From a virus, in the IMG/VR virus record IMGVR_UViG_3300037635_001418, positions 1-26,449 of that record: DNA of 26,449 bases, one strand, 5' to 3'. How positions within the stretch are numbered: the stretch's first letter is position 1; each line of letters opens with the position of its first letter. Below the pieces are notes generated by a model. It did not search any database and was not told the DNA's origin. It worked only from the letters and a program-made list of their open reading frames with translations. Shown in pieces: positions 6,949 to 16,200 of the stretch. Position numbers and translations under genes: made by a program.

Positions 6949-7194
6949 ATGGGTAAACCAATATATAGAGTTCTTGTTGAATATCAATATAGAAATAAAG
7001 GTAAAGGCAACTATATAAAGACACAAATTAAAAGCGATACGATTGATACTTTTGCATTGTCTAAAAATAAAGATGAAATATTTGAACATATAAAATTTAA
7101 AATTTTAAGGCAAATAAAAGCGAAAGATGAAAATGTAAATATTAAAATAACTAACATTAAAATACTAGGACAACATGGCGAAACAAACTATTAA
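6949..7194 (+). CDS. Hypothetical phage protein, 81 aa
   Basis: Starts 1 nt after the methyltransferase stop and overlaps the next gene by 20 nt. The product is basic, with alternating strand and helix potential (YRVLVEYQYRNKGKGNYIKT, then a helix around FEHIKFKILRQI). No Cys clusters, signal peptide or membrane segment are present and no family is recognised. Confidence 0.7.
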   Translation: MGKPIYRVLVEYQYRNKGKGNYIKTQIKSDTIDTFALSKNKDEIFEHIKFKILRQIKAKDENVNIKITNIKILGQHGETNY

Positions 7195-7591
7195 AAGCGA
7201 ATATTATTGGGAAAAAGACAGAAATTTCCCTCAAAATTCTTGTGTAAACCCAAAAATGAAAATGACAAAAGAAGAATTAGGTTTAATTAATAATAACGAT
7301 AGAAAAAAAATTCCTATATATACAGGAGTTTTAAAATACTTTCCGGATGCCATTAAAGAAATAGCAAAGTGTAGTTATGCTGGGCAGTTTCAACATAATC
7401 CAAACAAACCTCTTCATTGGGATCGTAAAAAAAGTGGAGATGAACTAGATGCTTTAACTAGGCATTTAATGGATGCAGGTACTTTTGATAGTGATGGAGT
7501 TAGACATTCTGCAAAGGTGGCCTGGAGAGCTTTAGCTTATTTACAAAAGGAACTAGAAAAAGAAATAAAAAATAGGAATTGCAAATGTTAA
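7175..7591 (+). CDS. dATP/dGTP diphosphohydrolase-like (MazG-related) protein, 138 aa
   Basis: The part from about residue 50 (GVLKYFPDAIKEIAKCSYAG) through LHWDRKKSGDELDALTRHLM to DGVRHSAKVAWRALAYLQKE has the layout of the all-helical dATP/dGTP diphosphohydrolase family of phages: a first helix ending in a YAG/YG turn, a W-x-R motif, a D-A-L-x-RH helix, and a final H-x-A-x-x-AW-x-A-LA helix supplying metal-binding residues. Such enzymes hydrolyse purine dNTPs and tune the nucleotide pool during infection. Related MazZ proteins act in phages that replace A by diaminopurine, but no PurZ is visible here. The call rests on motif shape. Confidence 0.6.
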   Translation: MAKQTIKSEYYWEKDRNFPQNSCVNPKMKMTKEELGLINNNDRKKIPIYTGVLKYFPDAIKEIAKCSYAGQFQHNPNKPLHWDRKKSGDELDALTRHLMDAGTFDSDGVRHSAKVAWRALAYLQKELEKEIKNRNCKC

Positions 7592-7674
7592 AATTTATAT
7601 GTTGGCTTTTTGGATTTGGATATAAAAATAAATTAGATGAAAATTTAAAAAAATATGAAAAGAAAAGAAAATGA
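7585..7674 (+). CDS. Possible tiny protein, 29 aa
   Basis: ATG at 7585 overlaps the previous stop as ATGTTAA and gives a 29-codon frame: a hydrophobic start (LKFICWLFGFGY) followed by a Lys/Glu-rich end. Its stop lies inside the next gene. The coupling arrangement and the otherwise empty gap support it, but at this size coding is not certain. Confidence 0.4.
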   Translation: MLKFICWLFGFGYKNKLDENLKKYEKKRK

Positions 7675-7849
7675 ATCCTACGAGGATTATAAGAATAGAA
7701 GGAAAGAAGAAAATAAAAAAACTAAAAGAAGATTGAAGGGGATAAAAGTTTGGCCAGGAGATTGGGGTACTTATGATTCTAATATACATGGAGCTGTAGA
7801 AACTAGATTAAAATCATTAATGGAAAAAATGAAAAATAAAAATGAGTGA
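7655..7849 (+). CDS. Small basic hypothetical protein, 64 aa
   Basis: Highly charged, mainly Lys/Arg/Glu in the first 30 residues (ESYEDYKNRRKEENKKTKRR), then a distinct segment VWPGDWGTYDSN and a short helix. The charge pattern suggests a nucleic-acid or protein-binding peptide. It overlaps small frames on both sides within the early operon. No family recognised. The complementary frame is a hydrophobic shadow and is not considered real. Confidence 0.6.
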   Translation: MKRKENESYEDYKNRRKEENKKTKRRLKGIKVWPGDWGTYDSNIHGAVETRLKSLMEKMKNKNE

Positions 7850-8006
7850 AGAAAGATTAAGATGTTATCATTGCAAAGATGAAATGAAAGGTTGTAAGTG
7901 TAGAATGAGAAAGGCTAGTGATGGTAATTTAGTTCATGGCACTTGTTTAAATCAATATAATCGTAAATTAGAAATTTTAAAAAAAGAAAAAGATGACAAA
8001 AAATAA
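7842..8006 (+). CDS. Small Cys-containing zinc-finger-like protein, 54 aa
   Basis: ATG at 7842 opens a 54-codon frame ending at 8006. Cysteines lie as RCYHCKDEMKGCKCR followed by HGTC, giving C-x2-C, C-x-C and an H/C pair that could bind one zinc ion. The C-terminus is a Lys-rich helix. It overlaps the upstream stop by 8 nt and the downstream start by 14 nt, which fits the packing of the operon. No specific family is recognised; a small zinc-binding regulator is a reasonable guess. Confidence 0.6.
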   Translation: MSEERLRCYHCKDEMKGCKCRMRKASDGNLVHGTCLNQYNRKLEILKKEKDDKK

Positions 8007-8226
8007 TATCAGAGTCTTTGTGGACCTAGAAGTTACAGGCAACGCAAAAGGAGGTTTGTTTGTAAAAAACGATTTAAAAGACATTATAATAAGAATAGAA
8101 CAGGATAACACACAAAGAGTTGTAGGGATAGTGTATGATGGAACTAAAAACTTAGAAATTTTAACAAAACCTGTAGAGGATTTAAATAAATTAGATATTT
8201 TAAAAGGTATAAAGTCAAATGATTAG
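7993..8226 (+). CDS. Hypothetical phage protein, 77 aa
   Basis: Strand-rich small protein (IRVFVDLEVTG, DIIIRIEQ, RVVGIVYDGT) ending in a short charged helix. It overlaps the zinc-finger-like frame before it and the RusA gene after it by 8 nt. No catalytic motif is visible and no family is recognised. Confidence 0.65.
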   Translation: MTKNNIRVFVDLEVTGNAKGGLFVKNDLKDIIIRIEQDNTQRVVGIVYDGTKNLEILTKPVEDLNKLDILKGIKSND

Positions 8227-8599
8227 ATACCCACTAACAGGAATGGCAAAGCCTAGAATGACTAAGGCTGACACTTGGAAGAAAAGACCTATAGTTTTAA
8301 AGTATTGGGAATATAAAGATAGTATTAAAAATTGGGCTTTTCAAAATAATTTTAGATTAGGAAATGAAATTTATTGCATTTTTCATATACCTATGCCAAA
8401 GTCTTGGAGTTTAAAAAAGAAACAGCAAATGAACTATCAGGATCATCAACAAAGGCCAGATATAGATAATTTACTAAAAGGGTTAATGGATGCCTTGTTA
8501 GAAGAAGATTCCCACATACATACTGTTTATGCAAGAAAAATATGGTCTGAACAAGGTTGTATAGAGTTTTATAAAAAAACTAATCTTTTACTCTCTTAA
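8219..8599 (+). CDS. rusA: RusA-like Holliday junction resolvase, 126 aa
   Basis: The N-terminus has the RusA-type opening (GMAKPRMTKADTWKKRP, Y/W-rich helix), and the core carries RPDIDNLLKGLMDALLEEDS with Asp81 and Asp83 in the family's conserved P-D-x-D-N-x-x-K motif that holds catalytic metal ligands. The length matches the family (about 120 aa). RusA cuts four-way DNA junctions arising during recombination and replication, clearing branched phage DNA before packaging. It is the last gene of the plus-strand operon; its 3' end overlaps the convergent late operon by 20 nt. Confidence 0.85.
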   Translation: MIRYPLTGMAKPRMTKADTWKKRPIVLKYWEYKDSIKNWAFQNNFRLGNEIYCIFHIPMPKSWSLKKKQQMNYQDHQQRPDIDNLLKGLMDALLEEDSHIHTVYARKIWSEQGCIEFYKKTNLLLS

Positions 8600-8903
8600 T
8601 ATTATAATCTTTTTCCCCCTTATATCTTTGTTTATAGATTATATTTCTGCATTGTTTTTCAGTAATATCATGCCTAATAGAAATATCAATAAAAGTATTT
8701 CCTATATGCCCTTCGTTCATAACTATAAACTTATCAAAATCTTGAAACATCATAAAGTTTCTTAATGATTTAGGAGGTATAATCCCATTTTCAATTAAAT
8801 GATATACCAAATCTTTTACTGTAAAATCTTTACCCCATCTTGATTCTGATTGACTTCTAATTATTTCTAAAAAGTCATCAATAACATCTTTTTGATTCGC
8901 CAT
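8580..8903 (-). CDS. Hypothetical phage protein with helix-turn-helix-like end, 107 aa
   Basis: Last gene of the minus-strand late operon. It is mostly helical; residues about 75-97 (ISIRHDITEKQCRNIIYKQR) look like a helix-turn-helix and the tail is basic. A DNA-binding role is possible but unproven, and no family is recognised. It abuts the 78-aa Cys protein, with no gap between them, and its end overlaps the convergent resolvase gene. Confidence 0.7.
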   Translation of the reverse strand: MANQKDVIDDFLEIIRSQSESRWGKDFTVKDLVYHLIENGIIPPKSLRNFMMFQDFDKFIVMNEGHIGNTFIDISIRHDITEKQCRNIIYKQRYKGEKDYNIKRVKD

Positions 8904-9140
8904 CTACTTCCATAATTTTTTTGGGCAATCTATAAAAGATTCATCTATTTTAGTTTTTACTTTTAGGAAACAACCACATTCCCCGCATTTTTCTAAAACT
9001 TTCATTTTTAAAGGATCTTTATAAGAACCACATTTATTACTTCTGCATATTTTCATACGCTTTTCATAAACTTTTTTAGGAGCAAAGTTTAATCCTTCTC
9101 CTATTACTAATTTCCAAAACAATTTTTTTAAATCTTCCAT
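8904..9140 (-). CDS. Small zinc-ribbon-like protein, 78 aa
   Basis: ATG at 9140 is preferred over an in-frame TTG at 9146. Four to five cysteines appear as ICRSNKCGSY, then KCGECGC, then DCPKKLW, a C-x4-C / C-x2-C-x-C / C pattern that is widespread in small proteins beside tail genes of Bacteroidota phages. It lies 22 nt after the tape measure gene. The function is unknown; zinc binding is inferred from the Cys spacing. Confidence 0.75.
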   Translation of the reverse strand: MEDLKKLFWKLVIGEGLNFAPKKVYEKRMKICRSNKCGSYKDPLKMKVLEKCGECGCFLKVKTKIDESFIDCPKKLWK

Positions 9141-9162
9141 GTTCAAATTTGATAAATAATTA

Positions 9163-12100
9163 TTAAAATATACTAGATTGTCCTTCTATGATATTAACAA
9201 CTGATTGTGAACTGCTAATATCAGATTCAGTTACAAACACTTGTTGTGAATTTATAGAGCTACTTATTAAGCCTGCAATATCATTTGCAGTCCAACTTCC
9301 TTTTGCATTATCCATAGTAGAACGCATACCAGGAGTTAGCCCTCCTTGTGCAAATTTCTTGCCATAGCCATTATATGAGTTCATAGCAGAAAGTTGAGGT
9401 CTAAACATTGCTGTACTTTTTTTGTTAATAACAGCTTCTCCCCCTTCTAACTCTACTACTCTACCTCCTGTTTTAAATTTAACTCCACCTCTTTCATGAC
9501 TATTACCATATACCATTCCTCCAGATGCAAATTTTTCTAATGTTCCTTCATTATTGTTGCTAGGTGTAATCCCTCCAAACTTACCTACAAATTGTCTAGA
9601 AGCTATAGCACCAATTTGAGCAGCTACTAATGCAGAAGTTAATGGCACAGCAGCTATAGCTCCAATACCTGTTTGTGCAGTTACTTTAGTTATAGCTAAC
9701 GCACCATTTATTGTTGCCATAACTAAATCATTAGCTTTCTTTAAAACAAATTGTTTTCTTGCAATTTCTCTTAAATCAGCAGCTTTTTGTTCTTCTAAAG
9801 CTCTCATCTTCATGTCTTGTTTCTTTTGCATACCTACTGTATCTAATCCTGCTTTTTCTGCAATTTCTAATTCTCTAGAAAACTTATCTTCTTGTACTTG
9901 TATAGACTTATCAGCTTCTGCTGTTACTCTTTGTGATTCTGCTTCTGCTCTATTAGCAGAAAAATCCATAATTACTCCAGCTATTTGAGAATAAACATCT
10001 TTTATTTTGTTTAATCTATCATCTTGGAGTTTATTCATATCTTCACTAAACTTTTTTTCATTTTCTAATATAGCAAGTTTACCTTCAGCTTCAGTCATAA
10101 CACCAGCTTTAACTTTCATTTTAATTATATTAGTTTGTGTTACAGAATCTTCAGCTAATTGTCTTTGTCTTTCTTCATTGTTTCTAAATATAGATAAAGC
10201 ACCTTCATCTTCCATTTCAAACTTTCTATCATTAAATTCAGATGTGGCATCTAAATTTCTTTGAAAATTATTAGCACTTTGTATATCTATAAGTCTTTGT
10301 TTTTCATCTCCTAATGCAAGTTGTATATCTTTATTTGTATTATATCTTCTCGTTTCTTCTTGATGCATTGCAACTAACATACTTTCTCTTCTCAATATAC
10401 CTTCTGCAGTAGATTCGTTTAATCTTGCCCAACCTGCTGCATCAAGATTTTTTAATACATCATATTTATTTTTATTAGTTTCTATAAATTTTTTGTTTAA
10501 TTTATCTTGATTTGAAGCAGTTCCATCTTGATATGATTTTATGCTTTTTAAATTAGTGTCTATTAATTTTAATTCTTTTTTATACTTATTTATTTTAGCT
10601 TGGAAATTATTTTCAATTTCCATTTTTTCTCTTTCATTAACTTCTACTATAGAGTCAGTTTGTAGCTTTAAAAGTTCTTTAATCCTGTCTTTTGTTGAAT
10701 TAAGTCTATGAACACTAATAGCGGATTTTGTACTTGCTTTACCAGACTTTATTAAAGCAGTGTCCATTTTTTGTAGTTTTTTCCTAAGTTCTTGCACTTG
10801 TATTCCTACTAAATTTAATGCTTCTGCCTCTTTAATGTGTTGTGGTATAGCACCGCCTTGTGTTTCTTTAAATGCCTCTAAATCTCTTCTTGCTTGTGTT
10901 CTTACACTACTTCTATTGCTATCTAGTCTACTTCTAATTTCAGCATATTTAAGTTGTGCATCTAAGCTATCTTTTTCAGCTTGTGCTTCATCAATTTCTG
11001 CAAGTTGTTTTTTCTTAGCTTTATTTAAAAACCTATTTATTTCTTCTTGCGACATTTTTGCTCTTTCAGTATTAGATAATTTTCCTATAGCTCTAAAATC
11101 TTCTAAATCTTTTAAATAACCATCACTAAGTTTTTTTCTGTATGTTTCTTCTTCTCTTGTGTCTAATTTTCTAAACACATGATTAGATTGTTGTTTTTTA
11201 GCAATTAAATCTTGTAAGAGTTTTATTTCTTTTAATAAAGCTTTTTCTTCCCCTTTAGTTTTCTTTTCTCTTTCTTTAATTTCTGCCTCTATTTCTAGCA
11301 AACGTAATTTAGATTGTGCTACAGCAGTAATATTTCTTCTACGATCCTCATCATTCATGTTTTTTGTAGATTCTATATACGCTTCAATAGTTAGCTTTCT
11401 TTTTCTAAGACTTTTTGTTTCTGCTTCTTCTTGCTCAAAAGCTAAATCTATCAATGCTCTTTTTGCGGCTATTTCGCCTCTTTCAGTTTTAGTATCTTTT
11501 ATTAATTTTTGTATAGCAACTAAATCTTTGTTACTAGCAATTTCTGCATCTATAAAACCTATTAATTCAGGATATTCTTGTTTTAGTTTTCTTAAAAGAT
11601 TTACTCTTTCATTATCATTTTCATTTAATTCCATTACACTCTCTATATCTTTATCAAATGATCGGTGTAATCTATCCATTTGCATAACTGCCTCATCTGT
11701 TTCTTCTCCAAGAGTCATCATATATCCTATTAGAGTTCCTATTGCTATAGCTAAAACTCCAACACCTGTACTTGCAATAGCTACTTTTAATCCTTTCATG
11801 GCAGTAGAAGCAGAATATGTGCCTGTAACTAATCCTCTCATAGAAACAGCTAAAAGCCTTACTCCTTTAGCCATTCCCTTAAAACTAAAAGTTTGTGATA
11901 AAGTCATAGCTTTAAGTGCAGCTAAACGAAGAGTAGCCATTCCTAAGATAGCAACTAAAGTATTAAAAGCAAGTTTTATTGTAAACATTGCTCCTTTACT
12001 ATTAGTTAAAGCTTGAATCCATAATGTCAAACTATCTATTGATCCTCTCAAACTATTATTAAACATTTCTCCAATAGCAATTCCTAATCCTTCTGTTGCT

Positions 12101-13209
12101 GACTTTAATAATGTAAAATCTCCTTCTAAATTATCTAATCTAATAGCCGCCATTCTTGTAACTGCTCCCTCTGCATTATTTAAAGTGTCTAAGCTTCCTT
12201 CTAATCCCTCAATATTACCTATTAATGTTAAGAACGCTGGTGCAGAACGCTTATCTAAAAGCTCTGTAGCCTCTGTAAGCCCAAAAGACTCCTCTTTCAT
12301 ACCTCTAAGTGCTTCAATAAATTGAGGCAGTCCTTGCACTGTTTTACCAAGTTTTTTATTTAATGTAGAGTTTGCATCTCCTAACCTCAACATTATATTT
12401 TTTAAAGCATTACCCGCAATAGAACCATGAAGTCCATTGTCTGCAAGTTGTGCCAACATAGCAGAAGTTTCTTCTAAAGTAAATCCAGCGGCTTTGGCCA
12501 CAGGAGCTACGAATTTCATAGATTGTTGAAATCTCTCTAAATTTAAAGCAGAACTTGTAAAAGAAGCACCCATAACATCAACTACAGTTCCTGTATCTCT
12601 AGCATCTAATCCAAAGGCTCTAATTACAGCTCCTGCAGTTTCAGCAGATGACTTTAATGATTCTCCTGTTGCAGCCGCTAAATCTATTGTTCCTGCTTGA
12701 GCTTGTACTATTTCATCAGCTGTAAAACCTAATCTAGCATACTCTTCTTGTAGTTGAGCTACTTGTGTTGCTGTAAACACTGTTGTTCTACCTAATTGCT
12801 CTGCTGATTTTTTTAATTTATTAAATTCTTCATCTGTCGCACCTGAAATAGCTTTTACAGCAGCCATTTGAGATTCAAAATCAGAAAAAGAAGTAATAAC
12901 TCCTCTAATACCACCTATGATGGCCCTAAAAGCAAAAGCAGAAGCTATGGCAATACTTGCAGACTTAAAAATAGCAACCATTCTATTACCCTGTGTGTTC
13001 AGCATCCTAGCTTGAGTGTTAGTTTTCTTTAAGGCAGTAGTGTTTTTATTTAATGCTGTTTGCATTTGCCCTAACTTTTTAGATGTAGCATTATAACCAG
13101 CAGTATTTGCTTTTAATCTTAAAAGAGTTGCGTTTGCTTTTTCTAATTCGCTATTTAATCTTAATAATTGAGTTAAATCTGCTTGAAAATTATATATAGT
13201 AGTTGCCAT
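9163..13209 (-). CDS. Tail tape measure protein (TP901-type), 1348 aa
   Basis: Residues about 1-85 form a coiled coil. A TP901-like core follows at about 110-375 (FSDFESQMAAVKAISGATDE, LGRTTVFTATQVAQLQEEYA, LADNGLHGSIAGNALKNIML), then hydrophobic segments at about 400-500, a long Lys/Glu/Gln coiled-coil region up to about 1130, a second hydrophobic block near 1160-1215, and a C-terminal FASGGMVYGNSHERGGVKF motif common in Bacteroidota tape measures. Tape measures set tail length and pass through the membrane on DNA ejection; at about 1.5 angstrom per residue the tail would be near 200 nm. The gene lies one nt after the 1551-aa tail protein gene, an unusual order. Confidence 0.93.
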   Translation of the reverse strand: MATTIYNFQADLTQLLRLNSELEKANATLLRLKANTAGYNATSKKLGQMQTALNKNTTALKKTNTQARMLNTQGNRMVAIFKSASIAIASAFAFRAIIGGIRGVITSFSDFESQMAAVKAISGATDEEFNKLKKSAEQLGRTTVFTATQVAQLQEEYARLGFTADEIVQAQAGTIDLAAATGESLKSSAETAGAVIRAFGLDARDTGTVVDVMGASFTSSALNLERFQQSMKFVAPVAKAAGFTLEETSAMLAQLADNGLHGSIAGNALKNIMLRLGDANSTLNKKLGKTVQGLPQFIEALRGMKEESFGLTEATELLDKRSAPAFLTLIGNIEGLEGSLDTLNNAEGAVTRMAAIRLDNLEGDFTLLKSATEGLGIAIGEMFNNSLRGSIDSLTLWIQALTNSKGAMFTIKLAFNTLVAILGMATLRLAALKAMTLSQTFSFKGMAKGVRLLAVSMRGLVTGTYSASTAMKGLKVAIASTGVGVLAIAIGTLIGYMMTLGEETDEAVMQMDRLHRSFDKDIESVMELNENDNERVNLLRKLKQEYPELIGFIDAEIASNKDLVAIQKLIKDTKTERGEIAAKRALIDLAFEQEEAETKSLRKRKLTIEAYIESTKNMNDEDRRRNITAVAQSKLRLLEIEAEIKEREKKTKGEEKALLKEIKLLQDLIAKKQQSNHVFRKLDTREEETYRKKLSDGYLKDLEDFRAIGKLSNTERAKMSQEEINRFLNKAKKKQLAEIDEAQAEKDSLDAQLKYAEIRSRLDSNRSSVRTQARRDLEAFKETQGGAIPQHIKEAEALNLVGIQVQELRKKLQKMDTALIKSGKASTKSAISVHRLNSTKDRIKELLKLQTDSIVEVNEREKMEIENNFQAKINKYKKELKLIDTNLKSIKSYQDGTASNQDKLNKKFIETNKNKYDVLKNLDAAGWARLNESTAEGILRRESMLVAMHQEETRRYNTNKDIQLALGDEKQRLIDIQSANNFQRNLDATSEFNDRKFEMEDEGALSIFRNNEERQRQLAEDSVTQTNIIKMKVKAGVMTEAEGKLAILENEKKFSEDMNKLQDDRLNKIKDVYSQIAGVIMDFSANRAEAESQRVTAEADKSIQVQEDKFSRELEIAEKAGLDTVGMQKKQDMKMRALEEQKAADLREIARKQFVLKKANDLVMATINGALAITKVTAQTGIGAIAAVPLTSALVAAQIGAIASRQFVGKFGGITPSNNNEGTLEKFASGGMVYGNSHERGGVKFKTGGRVVELEGGEAVINKKSTAMFRPQLSAMNSYNGYGKKFAQGGLTPGMRSTMDNAKGSWTANDIAGLISSSINSQQVFVTESDISSSQSVVNIIEGQSSIF

Positions 13210-13210
13210 T

Positions 13211-16200
13211 TTATTTGTTTTTCTTTAAGTAAACTTTTTTTATACTTGTTTCTGTTGTACCATCTTCTTTTGTATTTTCTTCTGTAAATACTAAATCATG
13301 AACCACTCCATCTTCTTCTTCTACTATTAAAGAACCACCTTGTACTTGCATTTCTCCACAAGAATCTATTGAAAAAGCAGTGTGTCTATCTTCATTGCTA
13401 GTTCCAATTCCTACAGAAAATATTGCATTTGGAGTTTCTTCATTATAGCTTCCTACTACTGTTTGACTATTATTAGCTATTATGCCATCTCCTATTGCTA
13501 TTCCAGAACCTTTAGTTACATTATTTTTGTTTGTTATTTTCTTTAAAGATTTTCTAGCTGTATTATCTTCTCTTTCTATAGTTCCAAAAGGAATATGTTT
13601 TGTTCCTGTTCCTTTATTAGTTTTTATATTTCCATATTGTACTTTATCTTTATATTCTATTAACTCTACGGTTGTTAAAACCTCTTGATTAGGCTTATAA
13701 TCAGTTATTTTATTAATTGTCCAATATGTAGTAACATTATCTATTTCTAATTTTATAATATCTTTGTAATCAAAAGAAGCTATATCGTTTTGATTTAGAT
13801 TCATTTTACAAGTTCTTAATGCAGCTCCACCATTCATTTTATTATATGCTGTTTTCCAATATTTAGAAAACAAACCTGGACTTACATTTCCTAACCCATC
13901 ATCATAATCTCCCCATGATAAGCAATAAGGATCAATACTATTTCCTTTTTTATAGCCATCAATCCAATCCATAAATGGATATGAATTTTGTATTTGATTA
14001 TTGCTTTCAAAGAAACCCCAATTTCTACATGAAGTTACAGAAGGTTGTGTTTTATCTCCAGAACCATCAGCCTTTACCCCATTAAGTAAGCTATAATAAT
14101 TTACAACTCTTAATTCAGAAGATGGGAACATATTAAAATCAGGTCTATCATCAAAATCTCCATTTATTCTACCTCCTTCTCCCATCCATATTACAGGCAT
14201 TAATGGATTGTTAGTTACAGAACCTCCAGATGAAGTCCAAGTCATATCTCCCCACCCATAAGAATTAGGAGCAAAAGGATGACTAGGTCCATGTTGTCCA
14301 GGATTAGATTGTGTTCCATAATTATTAAATCTCCAAGTAGCAGAAAAAACTTCTGTTCCTAAAAACATTTCTTCTTTTCTAAATTTTTCTTCATTAGTTT
14401 GCGTGTGAGATTTGTAAATATCATAATTATTGTTTTCTCTCCATTCATATAAAGACTCTAACCCCTCATCTCCACTATCTTGATTATATTTCCATGTAAC
14501 TTTTTTAGCTAGTTCTTCTATAATAAATTTATCATTCCAACTTGTTTGGTCTAACTTTTCAGTCCAATCTAAAACTTTTCCTGAACCAAAAAAATCATCA
14601 TAAGGTTCGCACTCAACTATTTTAGTTTGATTATTACTTGTCCATTGTAAATTAAACATTTCTGTAAAACCTTTTATATAATCTATTTGCTTAGTTCCAC
14701 ATTTTAAAACTTCTTCAAAGTTTGTAAATTGTGCTGGTGCTGTTGTACCAGCATCTGGATAACATAATATTTCTAAATTTTCTACATCTTGCCAACAAGC
14801 AAAAATTGAGCTAGAATTTGTTCCTGTTATTTTATAAGAAATAATATCTCCAGCATTTAAGTTTTTTTGAACAGGCATATCAAAAACAGATAACACATCT
14901 TGTGTTGTTTGATGTTGCACAGGCTGTCCACCTTGATAAAACAGTGTTTGTCCATTTAGCAAACAAGTTGCCTTTATTTCTGATCCTGCACTTGCTAAAT
15001 TATGAGAAGTTCTTATACCTCCTTTAAAATTAATTTGATATTGGCCAGTAAAAGGAACTACATATCCATAAGTAGATGATCCACCCCAAGTATTAGTACC
15101 TATACCTGTTACTAAGCTATTTACATCTGTTGTTACATTTAAAACAGGGTACCAGGTTCTACCATAACCACCTGCAGGAATTTTACCTCCAGATTGATAA
15201 TTACCTAAACAAGCATGAGAGCCTGGAAGAGAGGCATGAGCTACATTGTTACCTGAATCTCCAGTCAAAAGTGCAGGATCGGTTTGATAGTAATTAGCTC
15301 CTGAACCAAAAGGATGTACTAATAAAGATGCTGTTATGCTATTCCAAAAATCACTTTTTAAAGTATATCCAGCTTGTCTAAATATTTTTTGTACTACTTT
15401 TTTAGCATAAACTACAGGATGAAAATCATATAAATCTCTTGAATATTTATGTTGACTTGTATTAATTGAAAATCTATGCCAATCTCCATAATTAGCTATT
15501 CCCCAAAAATAATCTTCTGATTGTTTTGCTCCTGAACCCATGACTCCTGCTCTGTCAAAATCATAAGGTTTGTTTTGACTCCAACTATTAATTATATTTT
15601 CTCTGTTTTTTAATTCAGGAACTCTAGGTGCTATAGAAATATCACAAAGCTCTCTATCTCCTATAGCTTGACTCCAATCTATAGTGTCTTCTATTATATG
15701 GCATTTGTAGTAACCTCCTTTACCTGTTACGCCTTGTTCAATACGCATTAAACCTGTAAAAACTATAACTCCATTACTTTTGATTCTAGCTTTCTCCCAA
15801 CTTATTTTTTGCCTTTGAACTCCAACAGCTAACATATTGCCTAATATAGTTTCATTGTTATGACTAGCAGGAATATTAAAAGTTTTACTATAGCCTGCAG
15901 TTCTTTTAGATATGTCGTGTAAATCAGAAGCTTGAAAAGTTAATGATAATGGAACTTTGTTGCTTTCCATAACATCTATTTTTTCCCAATTATAATTATC
16001 TACTTCGTAATCAAATGAACCTCCATAAACATCTCTTATAGTTGTAGTAACATCTGGCTCCATTTTTTTTAGCTTAATAGAATTTATTACTATTGAATGA
16101 TTACCTGAAGAACCTACTTTTTCTGCATCTAATACTTTTATAGAACCATTTGCAAAATAATAATGAGCAGAAGAAAAAGCACCACTTGGAAAACTATTAG

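Noticed and set aside
7175-7591. Idea that the phage carries a diaminopurine (Z) genome because of a MazZ-like protein.
   Set aside because: No PurZ or modified polymerase is visible here, and the family also occurs in phages with ordinary DNA.
7609-7636. Stretch resembling the left block of the early module (ATTTGGATAT and AAATTAG).
   Set aside because: There is no GTTACATTGT element behind it, and it lies within a tiny coding frame.
11357-12016. 219-codon plus-strand frame opposite the tape measure gene.
   Set aside because: Antisense to a strongly supported gene, Ser/Ile-rich composition of a shadow frame, and no leader or promoter.
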